DNA from: Euryarchaeota archaeon UBA103
GTDB taxonomy: Archaea > Thermoplasmatota > Poseidoniia > Poseidoniales > Thalassarchaeaceae
Assembly: GCA_002506825.1 (NCBI GenBank)
Contig: DAYH01000024.1
Location: 1,591-65,590, forward strand
Length of the DNA: 64,000 nt
Direction: 5' to 3'
In this document: positions 36,404 to 44,875 of the stretch, in pieces
Layout of the letters: each line of letters starts with the position of its first letter
Numbering within the stretch: the first letter of the stretch is position 1
Made by a program: the position numbers and the translations under genes
Notes under the pieces: generated by a model
What the model was told of the DNA's origin: nothing
Seen by the model: the letters and a program-made list of their open reading frames with translations, nothing else
Databases searched by the model: none

Positions 36404-36418
36404 GACGCAAGGAAGGGG
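36404..36418 (+). repeat. Direct repeat copy 2 inside the RNA candidate
   Basis: Exact second copy of gacgcaaggaagggg (first at 36226-36240), in a similar purine-rich joint. Confidence 0.85.
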
Positions 36419-36744
36419 GAAACAAAGCCTAGGGAAACACACCGGGAACAAGAGCAGGGAGACCTGTGGAGGACCGGTACCGATCGAGAAACAAAATGGT
36501 GACATTAGCCATAGAGTGAATCGAGAAGGGCTACAGAGGAGCGATCCTCTGGGGGATATTACCCAAAAGTCCAGAAAAATGGCGAAGGAGCCCTAGTGGT
36601 TCCAGAGTCGTCTACCCGGGAAATCCTCGCCTCTGGTGAGGAGGAACCGGACCCTGCGGAGTACGCAGGGGGGAAAGCTTCCCCAAGCAGAACCCCCTGC
36701 TGCTCCCACCTTGGCCCTTTCAAAATTATTTTTCGGAACTAGAG

Positions 36745-38346
36745 CTAGCTGTTTCCTGTCATCAACTCTGGCCTAACCCATTGATCAAATTGTTCTTCGG
36801 ACATTAGTCCCAATCTCAACGCGCTCTCCCTAAGGGTCAGGTTGTTCTTATGCGCCTCCTTGGCGATTTTAGCCGCGTTGTCATATCCGATATGAGGATT
36901 CAATGCCGTTACTAACATCAAAGAGTTCTCAAGATGCTGAGAAATCTTCTCCTCGTTGGCCACTAGGCCAATAACACACTTAGCAGTGAATGAGCGACAG
37001 CTATCTGATAGGATCCTTATCGAATGGAGGATGTTGTAAATCATCATCGGCTTGAACACATTTAGTTCGAAGTTTCCCTGACTGCCCCCAAATGTTGTTG
37101 CTGCATGATTGCCCATAACCTGGCAACATACCATTGTCATAGCCTCGGACTGGGTTGGATTGACCTTTCCTGGCATGATGCTAGACCCTGGTTCATTGGC
37201 CGGTAGGGAGAGCTCTCCGATACCGCATCTCGGACCGGAGCCCAACCATCTGATATCATTTGCAATTTTCATTAGTGAAACTGCAAGGGTATTGAGTGCT
37301 CCCGATGCTGATACTATTGCGTCATGAGCCGCTAATTGGGAGAACTTATTCTCGGCGCTAGTGAATGGCAGACCAGTTTGATCGGATATGTTAGCGGCAA
37401 CTTTCTCCGAGAAATCTGGATGTGAGTTCAGACCTGTCCCAACAGCAGTCCCTCCGAGTGCTAGCTCATAAAGATCAATCAATGCGAACTCTATCCTCCT
37501 TATATCTGCGTCAAGCATGTAGACATATCCAGAGAATTCCTGACCAAGAGTCAGCGGAACTGCGTCCATGAGATGTGTCCTACCAATCTTTACAATTGAG
37601 GAGAACTCCTGTGATTTGGTCGCCAGAGAATCTCTCAGATGGTGTACAGCTGGAAGTAGTAGATTTGTGATTTGCTCGGCTGAGGATATGTGCATTGCCG
37701 TAGGAAATGTGTCATTACTCGACTGGGCCCTGTTCACATGATCGTTTGGGTGCACAGGCGTTTTACTGCCCAGTTCCCCTCCAGCTAGCTCTATTGCCCT
37801 GTTGGCGATTACCTCATTAGCATTCATGTTTGTCTGGGTCCCTGATCCAGTCTGCCATATCCTTAGTGGAAAATGTCCATCCAGGCTTCCCGAGATTACC
37901 TCTTCGCAGGATGAGACGATTAGGGATGCTACGTTTTCGTCTAGTTGTCCTAGTTCGGTGTTTGTTTCTGCTGCCGCTTTCTTGAGAATACCGAAAGCCC
38001 TGATGACCGCTCTTGGCATTATATCGTCGCCGATATCAAAGTTCTCGAGGGACCTAGCTGTCTGGGCCCCATAGTACCTATCTGCAGGAACGAATACCTT
38101 CCCCATCGTATCGATCTCAGTCCTTTCCTCTTCGGGATTCGCTCTGGCAGACCTCTGGATGGCAGTGACCTCATATTCCTCTTGATTGGGGGTTCTTGAT
38201 GAGAGTCCGTCTTCAATCATTCCAGAGATCGTTGCTGATCTTCCCTTTGACTTTCCCTTGCCTACTCTGCGATCTAGTTTCTTTGCAAGTCCTTCTGGTA
38301 TGCTAATGCTGATTATTCGACGGTCCCCCGCACGGTGCTTTGCCAT
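36745..38346 (-). CDS. fumC: Class II fumarase with N-terminal ribbon-helix-helix domain
   Basis: Fumarase hydrates fumarate to malate in the TCA cycle. The catalytic part (from about residue 75, TEIDTMGKVFVPADRYYGAQTARSLENF) has the class II motifs SGTGTQTNMNANEVIANRA-like GSGTQTNMNANEVI, HPNDHVNRAQSSNDTFP, and the signature GSSIMPGKVNPTQ. The 533-residue length exceeds the usual ~460 because of the first ~50 residues, RRIISISIPEGLAKKLDRRVGKGKS and SATISGMIEDGL, which look like a CopG-type RHH DNA-binding domain, joined by a charged linker. The only other start before the catalytic core is Met43, inside the RHH helix. The RHH might let the enzyme bind DNA and autoregulate; that is inferred. 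Confidence in fumarase is high. Confidence 0.93.
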   Translation of the reverse strand: MAKHRAGDRRIISISIPEGLAKKLDRRVGKGKSKGRSATISGMIEDGLSSRTPNQEEYEVTAIQRSARANPEEERTEIDTMGKVFVPADRYYGAQTARSLENFDIGDDIMPRAVIRAFGILKKAAAETNTELGQLDENVASLIVSSCEEVISGSLDGHFPLRIWQTGSGTQTNMNANEVIANRAIELAGGELGSKTPVHPNDHVNRAQSSNDTFPTAMHISSAEQITNLLLPAVHHLRDSLATKSQEFSSIVKIGRTHLMDAVPLTLGQEFSGYVYMLDADIRRIEFALIDLYELALGGTAVGTGLNSHPDFSEKVAANISDQTGLPFTSAENKFSQLAAHDAIVSASGALNTLAVSLMKIANDIRWLGSGPRCGIGELSLPANEPGSSIMPGKVNPTQSEAMTMVCCQVMGNHAATTFGGSQGNFELNVFKPMMIYNILHSIRILSDSCRSFTAKCVIGLVANEEKISQHLENSLMLVTALNPHIGYDNAAKIAKEAHKNNLTLRESALRLGLMSEEQFDQWVRPELMTGNS

Positions 38347-38355
38347 GTAATCGGC

Positions 38356-38408
38356 ATTAATTAGTTATTAATAAAATATTTGATTAAGGCTTAGTAAGTC
38401 GATTAATC
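38356..38408. promoter_or_regulatory. AT-rich fumC promoter with three ATTAAT sites
   Basis: ATTAAT occurs at 38356-38361, 38367-38372 and 38402-38407 (in the palindrome gattaatc). ATTAAT is itself palindromic. The region includes the TATA-like taataaaatatttga. The triplet of sites immediately upstream of a gene carrying an RHH domain makes an operator possible. Confidence 0.4.
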
Positions 38409-38892
38409 AAAATCTCTCTACTTTTATTATCTTCTGGGGATCGTATGGCCTGTCTCCGGGCTTGGTATCGCAGTTCTCGATTTTCTGAACATTCTCCATT
38501 CCTTTCACGACTTGGCCGAATACTGCGTGGTTGCCGTCTAGCCAGGGAGTAGGGACAGTGGTGAGGAAGAACTGTGATCCGCCGGTATTGGGGCCAGCAT
38601 TTGCCATTGAAAATAGTCCTGGCCTGTCGTGTTTCTTTGCAAGTGCGGATGGCTCGCAGGGGATCTTCCAACCTGGGCCTCCTGTACCTGCTCTGCCATT
38701 GTTGGCGTCCCTCGAGTGGGGGCATCCTCCTTGGATCATGAAATCCTTGATTACTCTGTGGAAGTGTAGTCCATCATAGAACCCATCATCTACTAGTTTG
38801 AGGAAGTTCCCCGTAGTGTCTGGGCATTCTTCTGTGAAGAGTTCGATATCTATCGGTCCCGCGCTTGTCGTCATTCTAACTATGGTAGACAT
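38407..38892 (-). CDS. Cyclophilin-type peptidyl-prolyl cis-trans isomerase
   Basis: The 161-residue cytosolic protein (no signal peptide) shows the family pattern FHRVIKDFMIQGGCPHS, the GPGWKIPCE insertion typical of the small prokaryotic/archaeal group, the FSMANAGPNTGGSQFFLTT core with the Gln, Phe and Ala of the active site, and WLDGNHAVFGQV with the Trp and His. It is upstream of fumC, 60 bp away, and its stop lies over the third ATTAAT site. Confidence 0.95.
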   Translation of the reverse strand: MSTIVRMTTSAGPIDIELFTEECPDTTGNFLKLVDDGFYDGLHFHRVIKDFMIQGGCPHSRDANNGRAGTGGPGWKIPCEPSALAKKHDRPGLFSMANAGPNTGGSQFFLTTVPTPWLDGNHAVFGQVVKGMENVQKIENCDTKPGDRPYDPQKIIKVERF

Positions 38893-38966
38893 GGATTAAG
38901 CGAGTGGCAAGCGGTCCAATAGTGTAACGATTGAAAAGTCGTTATTTTGCCATATGTAGAGCTGTT

Positions 38967-39365
38967 CTAAGCCACGACAGATCCTGGTAAAACGTCCTCT
39001 GGTAGCTCCAGTAGTCTAACAGTGCCGTCTGGATCCAATGCGCCGAGTACCAGAAACTGGCTGATAAAACCAGTGGGGAGTGTCTTATCGCCGAGATTAA
39101 TAGCACCAACAACCGTTCTGCCAATGAGATCATGACGTGGATAGTTCGTTATCTGTGCGGAGCTCCATAGCTTTCCAATTATGGGCCCAAAATCAACTTG
39201 GATCTTGTATGATGCCTTCCTCATCTCTGGAAACTTCTGAACATCCATGATCACGCCTGATCTTAGGTCCAAATCGAAATAGGCAGATGCTCCGACATAA
39301 TCCTTCATGGGGTGTTTCTCAGGAGAATAGGGGGTCCCGTCAGGATCTATGACGTGTTGGCTCAA
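38967..39365 (-). CDS. CsaA-like tRNA-binding-domain protein
   Basis: The 132-residue protein is a single OB-fold tRNA_bind domain: FDLDLRSGVIMDVQKFPEMRKASYKIQVDFGP, AQITNYPRHDLIGRTVVGAINLGDKTLPTGFISQFLVLGA. Related proteins are bacterial CsaA (a chaperone/tRNA-binding homodimer) and the C-terminus of MetRS or Trbp111. The real role is not settled. It starts one base after the pyrE stop codon, so is cotranscribed with it. Confidence 0.88.
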   Translation of the reverse strand: MSQHVIDPDGTPYSPEKHPMKDYVGASAYFDLDLRSGVIMDVQKFPEMRKASYKIQVDFGPIIGKLWSSAQITNYPRHDLIGRTVVGAINLGDKTLPTGFISQFLVLGALDPDGTVRLLELPEDVLPGSVVA

Positions 39366-39953
39366 TCAATCACCTGTGACATCTGATCTCAGTAACAGTG
39401 GAATAAGCGCTATTCCTGCTGATTTGAAGGCTTCAATACCTCCCTCTTCTCTGTCTACAATAGTGATACATGCCGCTACTTCACATCCCATTGAGTTCAA
39501 CATCTCGGCCGCCTTTAATGCGGAGCCCCCGGTAGTGGTGACATCTTCGAGTAACACCACTCTGTCTCCTGACCTGATAGTCGAGCCTTCTATTCCCGGT
39601 GGGTTTCCAGTCTTCCTACCTCCTCTACCCTTAGGCTCCTTACGGACCATGAAACCTCTGATTTCTGACCCCCTCCCGGCCTTGGCTATTGCGATGGCCG
39701 TGAGGGGAACAGCCCCTAACTCCAAACCACCTATGGCATCTACTTCCCCTATATCCTCGATTTTATCGTGTATAAGGACCCCAAGAAGATGAGCACAATC
39801 TGGATTCATCATCACTGGCTTCATGTCGAAAAAATGTGGGCTCTCCCTCCCACTGGCTAAGGTGAACAGGTCATCGGGAGAGTGGAGGTATGCCAACTCT
39901 CGGACCCTGTCAATTAGAATGAGTTTCGCTTCAGCGGCTGAAATCGACTGCAT
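39366..39953 (-). CDS. pyrE: Orotate phosphoribosyltransferase
   Basis: PyrE makes OMP from orotate and PRPP in pyrimidine synthesis. The 195-residue protein has FTLASGRESPHFFDMKPVM, GLELGAVPLTAIAIA, FMVRKEPKGRGG (flexible loop) and the PRPP motif VVLLEDVTTTGGSALKAAE. The overlap-free one-base junction with the CsaA-like gene implies an operon. It diverges from the DNA polymerase DP2 gene, leaving 129 bp between them that holds the promoters but no gene I can see. Confidence 0.95.
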   Translation of the reverse strand: MQSISAAEAKLILIDRVRELAYLHSPDDLFTLASGRESPHFFDMKPVMMNPDCAHLLGVLIHDKIEDIGEVDAIGGLELGAVPLTAIAIAKAGRGSEIRGFMVRKEPKGRGGRKTGNPPGIEGSTIRSGDRVVLLEDVTTTGGSALKAAEMLNSMGCEVAACITIVDREEGGIEAFKSAGIALIPLLLRSDVTGD

Positions 39954-40082
39954 ATTCGACTACAGCCGAGGAACGGTAATCGAATGAAGGTTCGGTAGGT
40001 AAATGGCGAACGAGGGGGGAAATACGGTCAATGTTCTTGAACGGTCTAGTCTGTTGGACATTTATTCGCACGGGGCATAAGT

Positions 40083-43000
40083 ATGGTTGGACATCGTGAA
40101 TCTGTATCGGGGTATGATTCGGACCGACTTTCATCTGAAGTGGAATCCTATCAGCAGTGGCTAGATATGAGGACTCAGGAAGTTTACGATATCGCTCTCA
40201 AAGCCAAGGCAAAGGGCCTTGACTTCAGTACTGAAATTGAAATTCCGAGAGCGGCGGATTTGGCGAGTAGGACCGAGAAGCTTCTCGAAGAATATCTGAA
40301 GGGTCTAGAGATCGAAGATGGCCTTAGGGACCTTCTATTGAAAACCGATAGAGAGAGCGCATCTATCCAGATAGCAGTTAGTGTCTCAAAACGTATGTAT
40401 GAGCGAGATGGGGACCTAAGGGAGGCGATAGACTGTGGCCTCAGGGTAGGACTGGCCGTACTTACTGAAGCTGTTCTTGTAGCCCCACTGGATGGGATCG
40501 GGGCAGTCAGAATTCTCAATAATTCAGATGGCTCAGAATTTCTCTCCATTGACTTCTGTGGACCCATAAGAGCCGCTGGGGGGACGGCTCAAGCTCTTTG
40601 TGTCCTAATAGGCGATATGATCAGGCGTGAACTAGGACTGGGGAGATACAATCCAACCACCAGAGAAGTGGAAAGGGTGAAGGAAGAGTTCGGCCTATAC
40701 CGAGTCGGCCTTCAGTACAAACCTCCGCCAGAGGAGGTAGAGGTAATCGTTAGAGCATGCCCTGTGATGGTCAATGGAGAAGAGACAGAGAAGCAAGAGT
40801 GTGCGGGATTCAAGGAAGTCCAGAACGTACAGAATGAGAATGGCTCATTCAGGACACGTGTTCGGGGCGGGGTGATGTTAGTAATAGGGGAAGGGCTGTG
40901 CCTCAAAGCGCCAAAAATTGTCAAGCACACCGAGAGAATGGAAATCCCCGGATGGGAGTTCATCTCTCAGTTCGCCAGTAAGGGCAAAAACGATGAGATC
41001 AAGTCTGATGGTTTCAGAAGCAGACAGATTCCTGAAATTTCAAGATACATGGATGATGTGATTGCTGGAAGGCCTATCTTCGGTGAACCCGGAGAGCCTG
41101 GTGGATTTAGGCTCAGATATGGCAGAAGTAGGGCTACTGGATTGGCCGCCGCTGGATTAAATCCGGTTTCGATGGAAGCTGCGGGAGGGTTCCTATCAGT
41201 TGGGACACAGATGAAGATTGAGCGCCCCGGGAAGGCTTGTGCTGTGACTCCGTGTACTGATATTGATGGCCCTATGATTATTCTCGATGATGGTGAATTC
41301 AGGCGAGTATCGTCCTTAGAAGAATGGAATGAGGTCCGAGACAGGGTCGTTTCTGTATGGGACAACGGAGAAATCCTGATGGGTTTTGGTGAGTTTCTTG
41401 AGAACAACAAGAATCTTGTCCCCTCGGCATACAACAGAGATTGGTGGGCAGCAGATCTCCAGGACTCCTTGGATCATCCTCAGAAGGTCTTAGATTTCGC
41501 AAATATAATGGCCACTGATATTGATCAGTTGCCCAAGGGGCTTCCATTTAATGGCGCAATAAATCGTGGAGGCGAGGACTCTCTGGAGAGAGAGTGGAGG
41601 AAGAGAGGATGGTATCTATTTCTAAGGGATATTGACCTGACATGGCAACAGTCAAGGAAAATATCGGAGTCTTTCGGTACGGCAGTTCCTCCTCCCTGGA
41701 ATCTCTGGTGGTCTGATCTTCCGGTTTCGACCGCGAAGCCTCTAATCCGGGGATTGGTCGGATCGGAAATAGAAGATGGTTGTTTGAGGATTAAAGGGGC
41801 CTCTAGGAACTGGTCGCCAGATGATTTACAGGAGGTAGACTGGACGAATGAGCCTGAATATGACAAGTGGCCTTCATGGATGTCAGTCGAGAATCACGGG
41901 ATAATCAAATCCTGTTTACTCACTCTTGGTTTGCAGCACTTCCATGAGTCTGGAGATATTGTAATATCATCAAACTGGGAAGGACTTCTAGAAGGCCTGG
42001 GCCTGATGAATGAGGGAGGAGTAGTAGTTTGCTCCATAGATGCGACGGCTCATATCGATGATCTTCTGGCTAAGGTTGGCGAGGCTAACAAGGTAGTTCA
42101 GATTGAGGAAAAGAGGAAAAGAGGCCTTGAGAGGAGTAGGGGGCTAGCCAGAGTACAAGCGACCACTCTAGCAATGCAACAAGGAAAGGGCATTCTAGAA
42201 ACAGAGGCCATTGGAGACGATGCGTCAGAGAGTATCCCTGACCCGGGCCCAGAAAATTTAGTCTCACTAAATAAATCGATCTTGCTGCTAGACGATCACG
42301 TCGTAGATGGTTCGCTATGGCTGGTTAGAAAACTGTCATCAATGAGATGGGAAGACTCTGCCACGTGCAGAATTGGAGCAAGAATGGGCAGACCGGAAAA
42401 GTCTGGAGTGAGAGAGATGAAGCCATTGGTCCACGCGCTATATCCGATTGCTGAGAGTGGTGGGCCACAACGACTTCTTGGAGAGTCTTCATCTAAGGGC
42501 AGTATCAGAGTTCAGATGGGCCCGAGGATTTGCAGTAAATGCGGTTCAGAGTCTCCACACATCAGGTGCCACAAAAGACCTGATCCCCATGTTGCTAAGG
42601 AGTGTGGTGGAAGAACAGAAGTCCGCAAGAGTCGCGGGGGTAAAAGGAGGAGGAGGGGCGAGTTTACTACTGTTCCAGTCTCATCGATTCTTGAAGTAAA
42701 AAGGAGGGCTTTGGGATTAGACAAGCTCCCTTCGAAGATCAAGGCTGTGAAGGGCCTGGTTTCAATTGGACAATCTCCTGAGCCATTAGAGAAAGGGATT
42801 CTGCGAGCTAAGCATGGTGTATCTGTATTCAGGGATGGGACCTCCAGGTACGATATGAGTGACGTCCCAGTCACGCACTTCAGGCCAGCAGAGATTGGGA
42901 CATCATGGGAGGCACTCTCAGAACTAGGCTACAAACATGATATTCGAGGGGATATTCTGAAATCTGATGACCAGATGTTAGAGTTGCTTCCACAGGACTT

Positions 43001-44057
43001 TATTCCATCCATAAGGTCCAAAGATCATCTTCTTGCCACTTGTAGATTCGTGGATGAGCTACTAGTAAGATTCTATCAAATGGAGCCCTTCTACAATGCC
43101 ACTAGTGAGAAAGACCTGGTTGGGAGTCTGGCCATTGGGCTCGCCCCCCACACCTCTGGTGGCGTGTTATGCCGACTGATTGGGTGGACGTCCTCGTCTG
43201 CTGGATACGCGCATCCACTATTCCATGCGGCGAAAAGGAGGAACTGTGATGGTGATGAGGATAGCATAATGATGCTGATGGATGGGTTACTAAATTTCTC
43301 CAAGGAAATTCTTCCTGCAGGGAGAGGGGGGAGGATGGATGCGCCACTGGTCCTCACGACGAGGCTGAATCCTATGGAGATAGACAAAGAGGCTTTGAAC
43401 GTAGATTGCTCATGGAGCTATTCCAGGGCGTTCTACGAGGCCACTTTGTCCCAACCACATCCCAACGAGGCGTCAAAACTGGTAGACCTAGTAAGTGATA
43501 GATTGGGGAGCATCGGTGACTTGCGAGGGTATGGGTGGACACATGATTCCGGTGATTTGGACTCCGGCCCCGTTAACTCAGCATACAAGACCCTGGTGAG
43601 TATGACAGACAAGATGGGAGAACAGCTGGCTCTTGGAAGTAGGCTCCGGTCGGTAAGTGTGGATCGTGTGGCTTCGCAGGTTATTGAGTCGCATTTCCTC
43701 CCAGATATGAGAGGCAATATGATGGCCTTCACTAGGCAGAAGGTACGTTGTGTGAAGTGTGGCCACTCATATCGAAGGATGCCTCTGGCAGGTAAGTGCA
43801 TTCAGAGGTCTTCTGGGATCTCGAGTGGGCCGAGATTCGCCAGTTCTGACGATGGGGTCGCCACTTGTGGGGGCAATGTCGTTCTGACGGTCTCGGAGGG
43901 GGCGGTCAGGAAATATATCCAGGTGACGAAGGAGGTAATGGAGAGCTATGGGGTGGACGATTACACCAAACAGCGTGTTGTCTGGATGTCTGATAGCGTA
44001 GACTCCCTGTTCAATAACGATAGGGTTACTGTGATGACTCTAGAGGACTTCCTTTGA
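40083..44057 (+). CDS. polC: DNA polymerase D large subunit DP2
   Basis: DP2 is the catalytic subunit of the euryarchaeal replicative polymerase PolD, which works with the exonuclease subunit DP1 (not in the window). The 1324-residue sequence shows GDMIRRELGLGRYNPTTREVERVKEE and the active-site segment RRNCDGDEDSIMMLMDGLL with the metal-binding Asp1056 and Asp1058, followed by GGRMDAPLV. Cysteine clusters are seen at CSKCGSESPHIRC (near residue 820) and CVKCGHSYRR (near 1224). No intein is visible. At 1324 residues it is somewhat longer than the ~1100-1270 usual. Downstream are MptE and PriL genes. Confidence 0.97.
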   Translation: MVGHRESVSGYDSDRLSSEVESYQQWLDMRTQEVYDIALKAKAKGLDFSTEIEIPRAADLASRTEKLLEEYLKGLEIEDGLRDLLLKTDRESASIQIAVSVSKRMYERDGDLREAIDCGLRVGLAVLTEAVLVAPLDGIGAVRILNNSDGSEFLSIDFCGPIRAAGGTAQALCVLIGDMIRRELGLGRYNPTTREVERVKEEFGLYRVGLQYKPPPEEVEVIVRACPVMVNGEETEKQECAGFKEVQNVQNENGSFRTRVRGGVMLVIGEGLCLKAPKIVKHTERMEIPGWEFISQFASKGKNDEIKSDGFRSRQIPEISRYMDDVIAGRPIFGEPGEPGGFRLRYGRSRATGLAAAGLNPVSMEAAGGFLSVGTQMKIERPGKACAVTPCTDIDGPMIILDDGEFRRVSSLEEWNEVRDRVVSVWDNGEILMGFGEFLENNKNLVPSAYNRDWWAADLQDSLDHPQKVLDFANIMATDIDQLPKGLPFNGAINRGGEDSLEREWRKRGWYLFLRDIDLTWQQSRKISESFGTAVPPPWNLWWSDLPVSTAKPLIRGLVGSEIEDGCLRIKGASRNWSPDDLQEVDWTNEPEYDKWPSWMSVENHGIIKSCLLTLGLQHFHESGDIVISSNWEGLLEGLGLMNEGGVVVCSIDATAHIDDLLAKVGEANKVVQIEEKRKRGLERSRGLARVQATTLAMQQGKGILETEAIGDDASESIPDPGPENLVSLNKSILLLDDHVVDGSLWLVRKLSSMRWEDSATCRIGARMGRPEKSGVREMKPLVHALYPIAESGGPQRLLGESSSKGSIRVQMGPRICSKCGSESPHIRCHKRPDPHVAKECGGRTEVRKSRGGKRRRRGEFTTVPVSSILEVKRRALGLDKLPSKIKAVKGLVSIGQSPEPLEKGILRAKHGVSVFRDGTSRYDMSDVPVTHFRPAEIGTSWEALSELGYKHDIRGDILKSDDQMLELLPQDFIPSIRSKDHLLATCRFVDELLVRFYQMEPFYNATSEKDLVGSLAIGLAPHTSGGVLCRLIGWTSSSAGYAHPLFHAAKRRNCDGDEDSIMMLMDGLLNFSKEILPAGRGGRMDAPLVLTTRLNPMEIDKEALNVDCSWSYSRAFYEATLSQPHPNEASKLVDLVSDRLGSIGDLRGYGWTHDSGDLDSGPVNSAYKTLVSMTDKMGEQLALGSRLRSVSVDRVASQVIESHFLPDMRGNMMAFTRQKVRCVKCGHSYRRMPLAGKCIQRSSGISSGPRFASSDDGVATCGGNVVLTVSEGAVRKYIQVTKEVMESYGVDDYTKQRVVWMSDSVDSLFNNDRVTVMTLEDFL

Positions 44058-44816
44058 TCAGTACTCAATACCCAGTGTCTGTAGAATCATTCCCATCCAC
44101 TGTAATTTGACGAGTTTTCTTTTCTTTTCTGTTACTCCGGACCATCTGCCAACCTCTCTTGTATTGGTACCTAGCATCCTTATCCTCTCTATCGGAACCC
44201 CTAATGACATAGCGATACAGGCTGCTCGATCCCCGTCAGTAAAACCACCCGGGTTGTGCATACCAGGAATCTCTCTTGACGTCTGATGAGTCAATACCAG
44301 AGGAGGAGGAGTAGTGGCGTTCTTTGCTACTTTCAGAAGTTTTATCCAATCGCTCTCATTATCCCCATGTGCATGAAGAAAAGCTGTTTTTCCGCGTTTT
44401 ACAGCCTCTATTGTGCCATCGCCTCCATCTGCGTCTGTAACAATGAAAGCCAATCTTGACCATGCTCTCTCAGCTGTTGTCTCTGGCAGGAGAGATATAG
44501 CCCCAGCCGCCCCGTCGGCGGCGATTAGAAGAGTTGGTGAATCGAGGGCAGTTGTTAGTTCCTCTAGGTCTATTGCAGCGCCTAGGATAGCAACATTTTG
44601 CTCTCTCAAAACAAGTCTCCTCTGAATATTAGCTACTGTAGCGGCTCTATTGGGCCTCTTCCATTCCTCGACTCCAGATTGCTCAATTTCAGAAATGAGG
44701 TTTCTTGCACTTGAAAGATCATCGGATTCATCCCATCCAAAGTGACTCCTGAATTCATCTTGAATCGAGACTAAGCGATCGAGGTGAGGAGTGAGGTCCG
44801 TAGGTGGCCTAGACAT
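44058..44816 (-). CDS. 6-hydroxymethylpterin pyrophosphokinase, MptE-like
   Basis: MptE activates hydroxymethyl-dihydropterin for folate-type or methanopterin-type cofactor synthesis. The 252-residue product has the family pattern IAADGAAG, IVTDADGGDGTIEA, FLHAHGDNESDW and NPGGFTDGDRAA, with the conserved Asp and His residues of the active site. The start at 44816 avoids overlapping the divergent PriL gene; a longer frame to 44888 is open but would run into the primase N-terminus. It abuts the polC stop from the opposite strand. The exact cofactor is not known. Confidence 0.85.
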   Translation of the reverse strand: MSRPPTDLTPHLDRLVSIQDEFRSHFGWDESDDLSSARNLISEIEQSGVEEWKRPNRAATVANIQRRLVLREQNVAILGAAIDLEELTTALDSPTLLIAADGAAGAISLLPETTAERAWSRLAFIVTDADGGDGTIEAVKRGKTAFLHAHGDNESDWIKLLKVAKNATTPPPLVLTHQTSREIPGMHNPGGFTDGDRAACIAMSLGVPIERIRMLGTNTREVGRWSGVTEKKRKLVKLQWMGMILQTLGIEY

Positions 44817-44875
44817 GTTTCTCCAGTGGAAGGGGTCGGTGAGTGTTGAATAACCCTCTTGGTTCTCTATGTAAC

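Larger units (their letters stand above)
36038..36735 (+). ncRNA. Candidate large structured non-coding RNA (~700 nt), family unknown
   Basis: No protein reading frame here has support, yet the block is rich in stable stems closed by GNRA or UUCG tetraloops and separated by A-rich joints. Domain 1 is closed by GCCGCC 36038-36043 with GGCGGC 36195-36200 and contains GACTTTGC 36056-36063 with GCAAAGTC 36124-36131, the hairpin CCGC-A-CTCT(GAAA)AGAG-C-GCGG at 36144-36165, and CACC(TGTG)GGTG at 36179-36190. A central A-rich domain has CCC(TTCG)GGG near 36281 and CAGG(GAGA)CCTG near 36456. Domain 3 has CAGAGGA(GCGA)TCCTCTG at 36534-36551, GGTT/AACC plus CCAGAG/CTCTGG between 36598 and 36648, CCCTGCG/CGCAGGG at 36652-36670, GGGAA(AGC)TTCCC at 36671-36683, and AGCAG/CTGCT at 36686-36701. 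T-rich attattttt at 36726-36734 may end it. The strand is inferred from GNRA/UUCG loops on this strand. Ends are approximate. It does not show the RNase P, SRP or rRNA signatures. Confidence 0.65.

Noticed and set aside
35979..36425. Open reading frame of 148 codons on the minus strand across the RNA candidate
   Set aside because: The product is Phe/Pro/Ser-rich low-complexity translation of the A/G-rich RNA strand, typical of a shadow frame.
36184..36432. Open reading frame of 82 codons in the RNA candidate (plus strand)
   Set aside because: Composition is driven by repeated gaaa/gggaaa joints; the frame crosses perfect stems and has no family or ribosome-binding site.
36038..36735. RNase P RNA, SRP RNA, or rRNA identity for the structured block
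   Set aside because: I looked for GAGGAAAGUCC, the SRP GGAA/GGAGCAGC hairpin and universal 16S/23S strings on both strands and saw none; the block is also too long for RNase P or SRP RNA.
38356..38408. Attachment site or origin suggested by the AT-rich repeats
   Set aside because: It is a short promoter-sized region without an integrase, Orc1/Cdc6 gene or long repeats nearby.
40083..44057. Intein in DP2
   Set aside because: The ~1324-residue length needs no intein, and no intein N-terminal Cys or C-terminal HN motif was seen around the active site.
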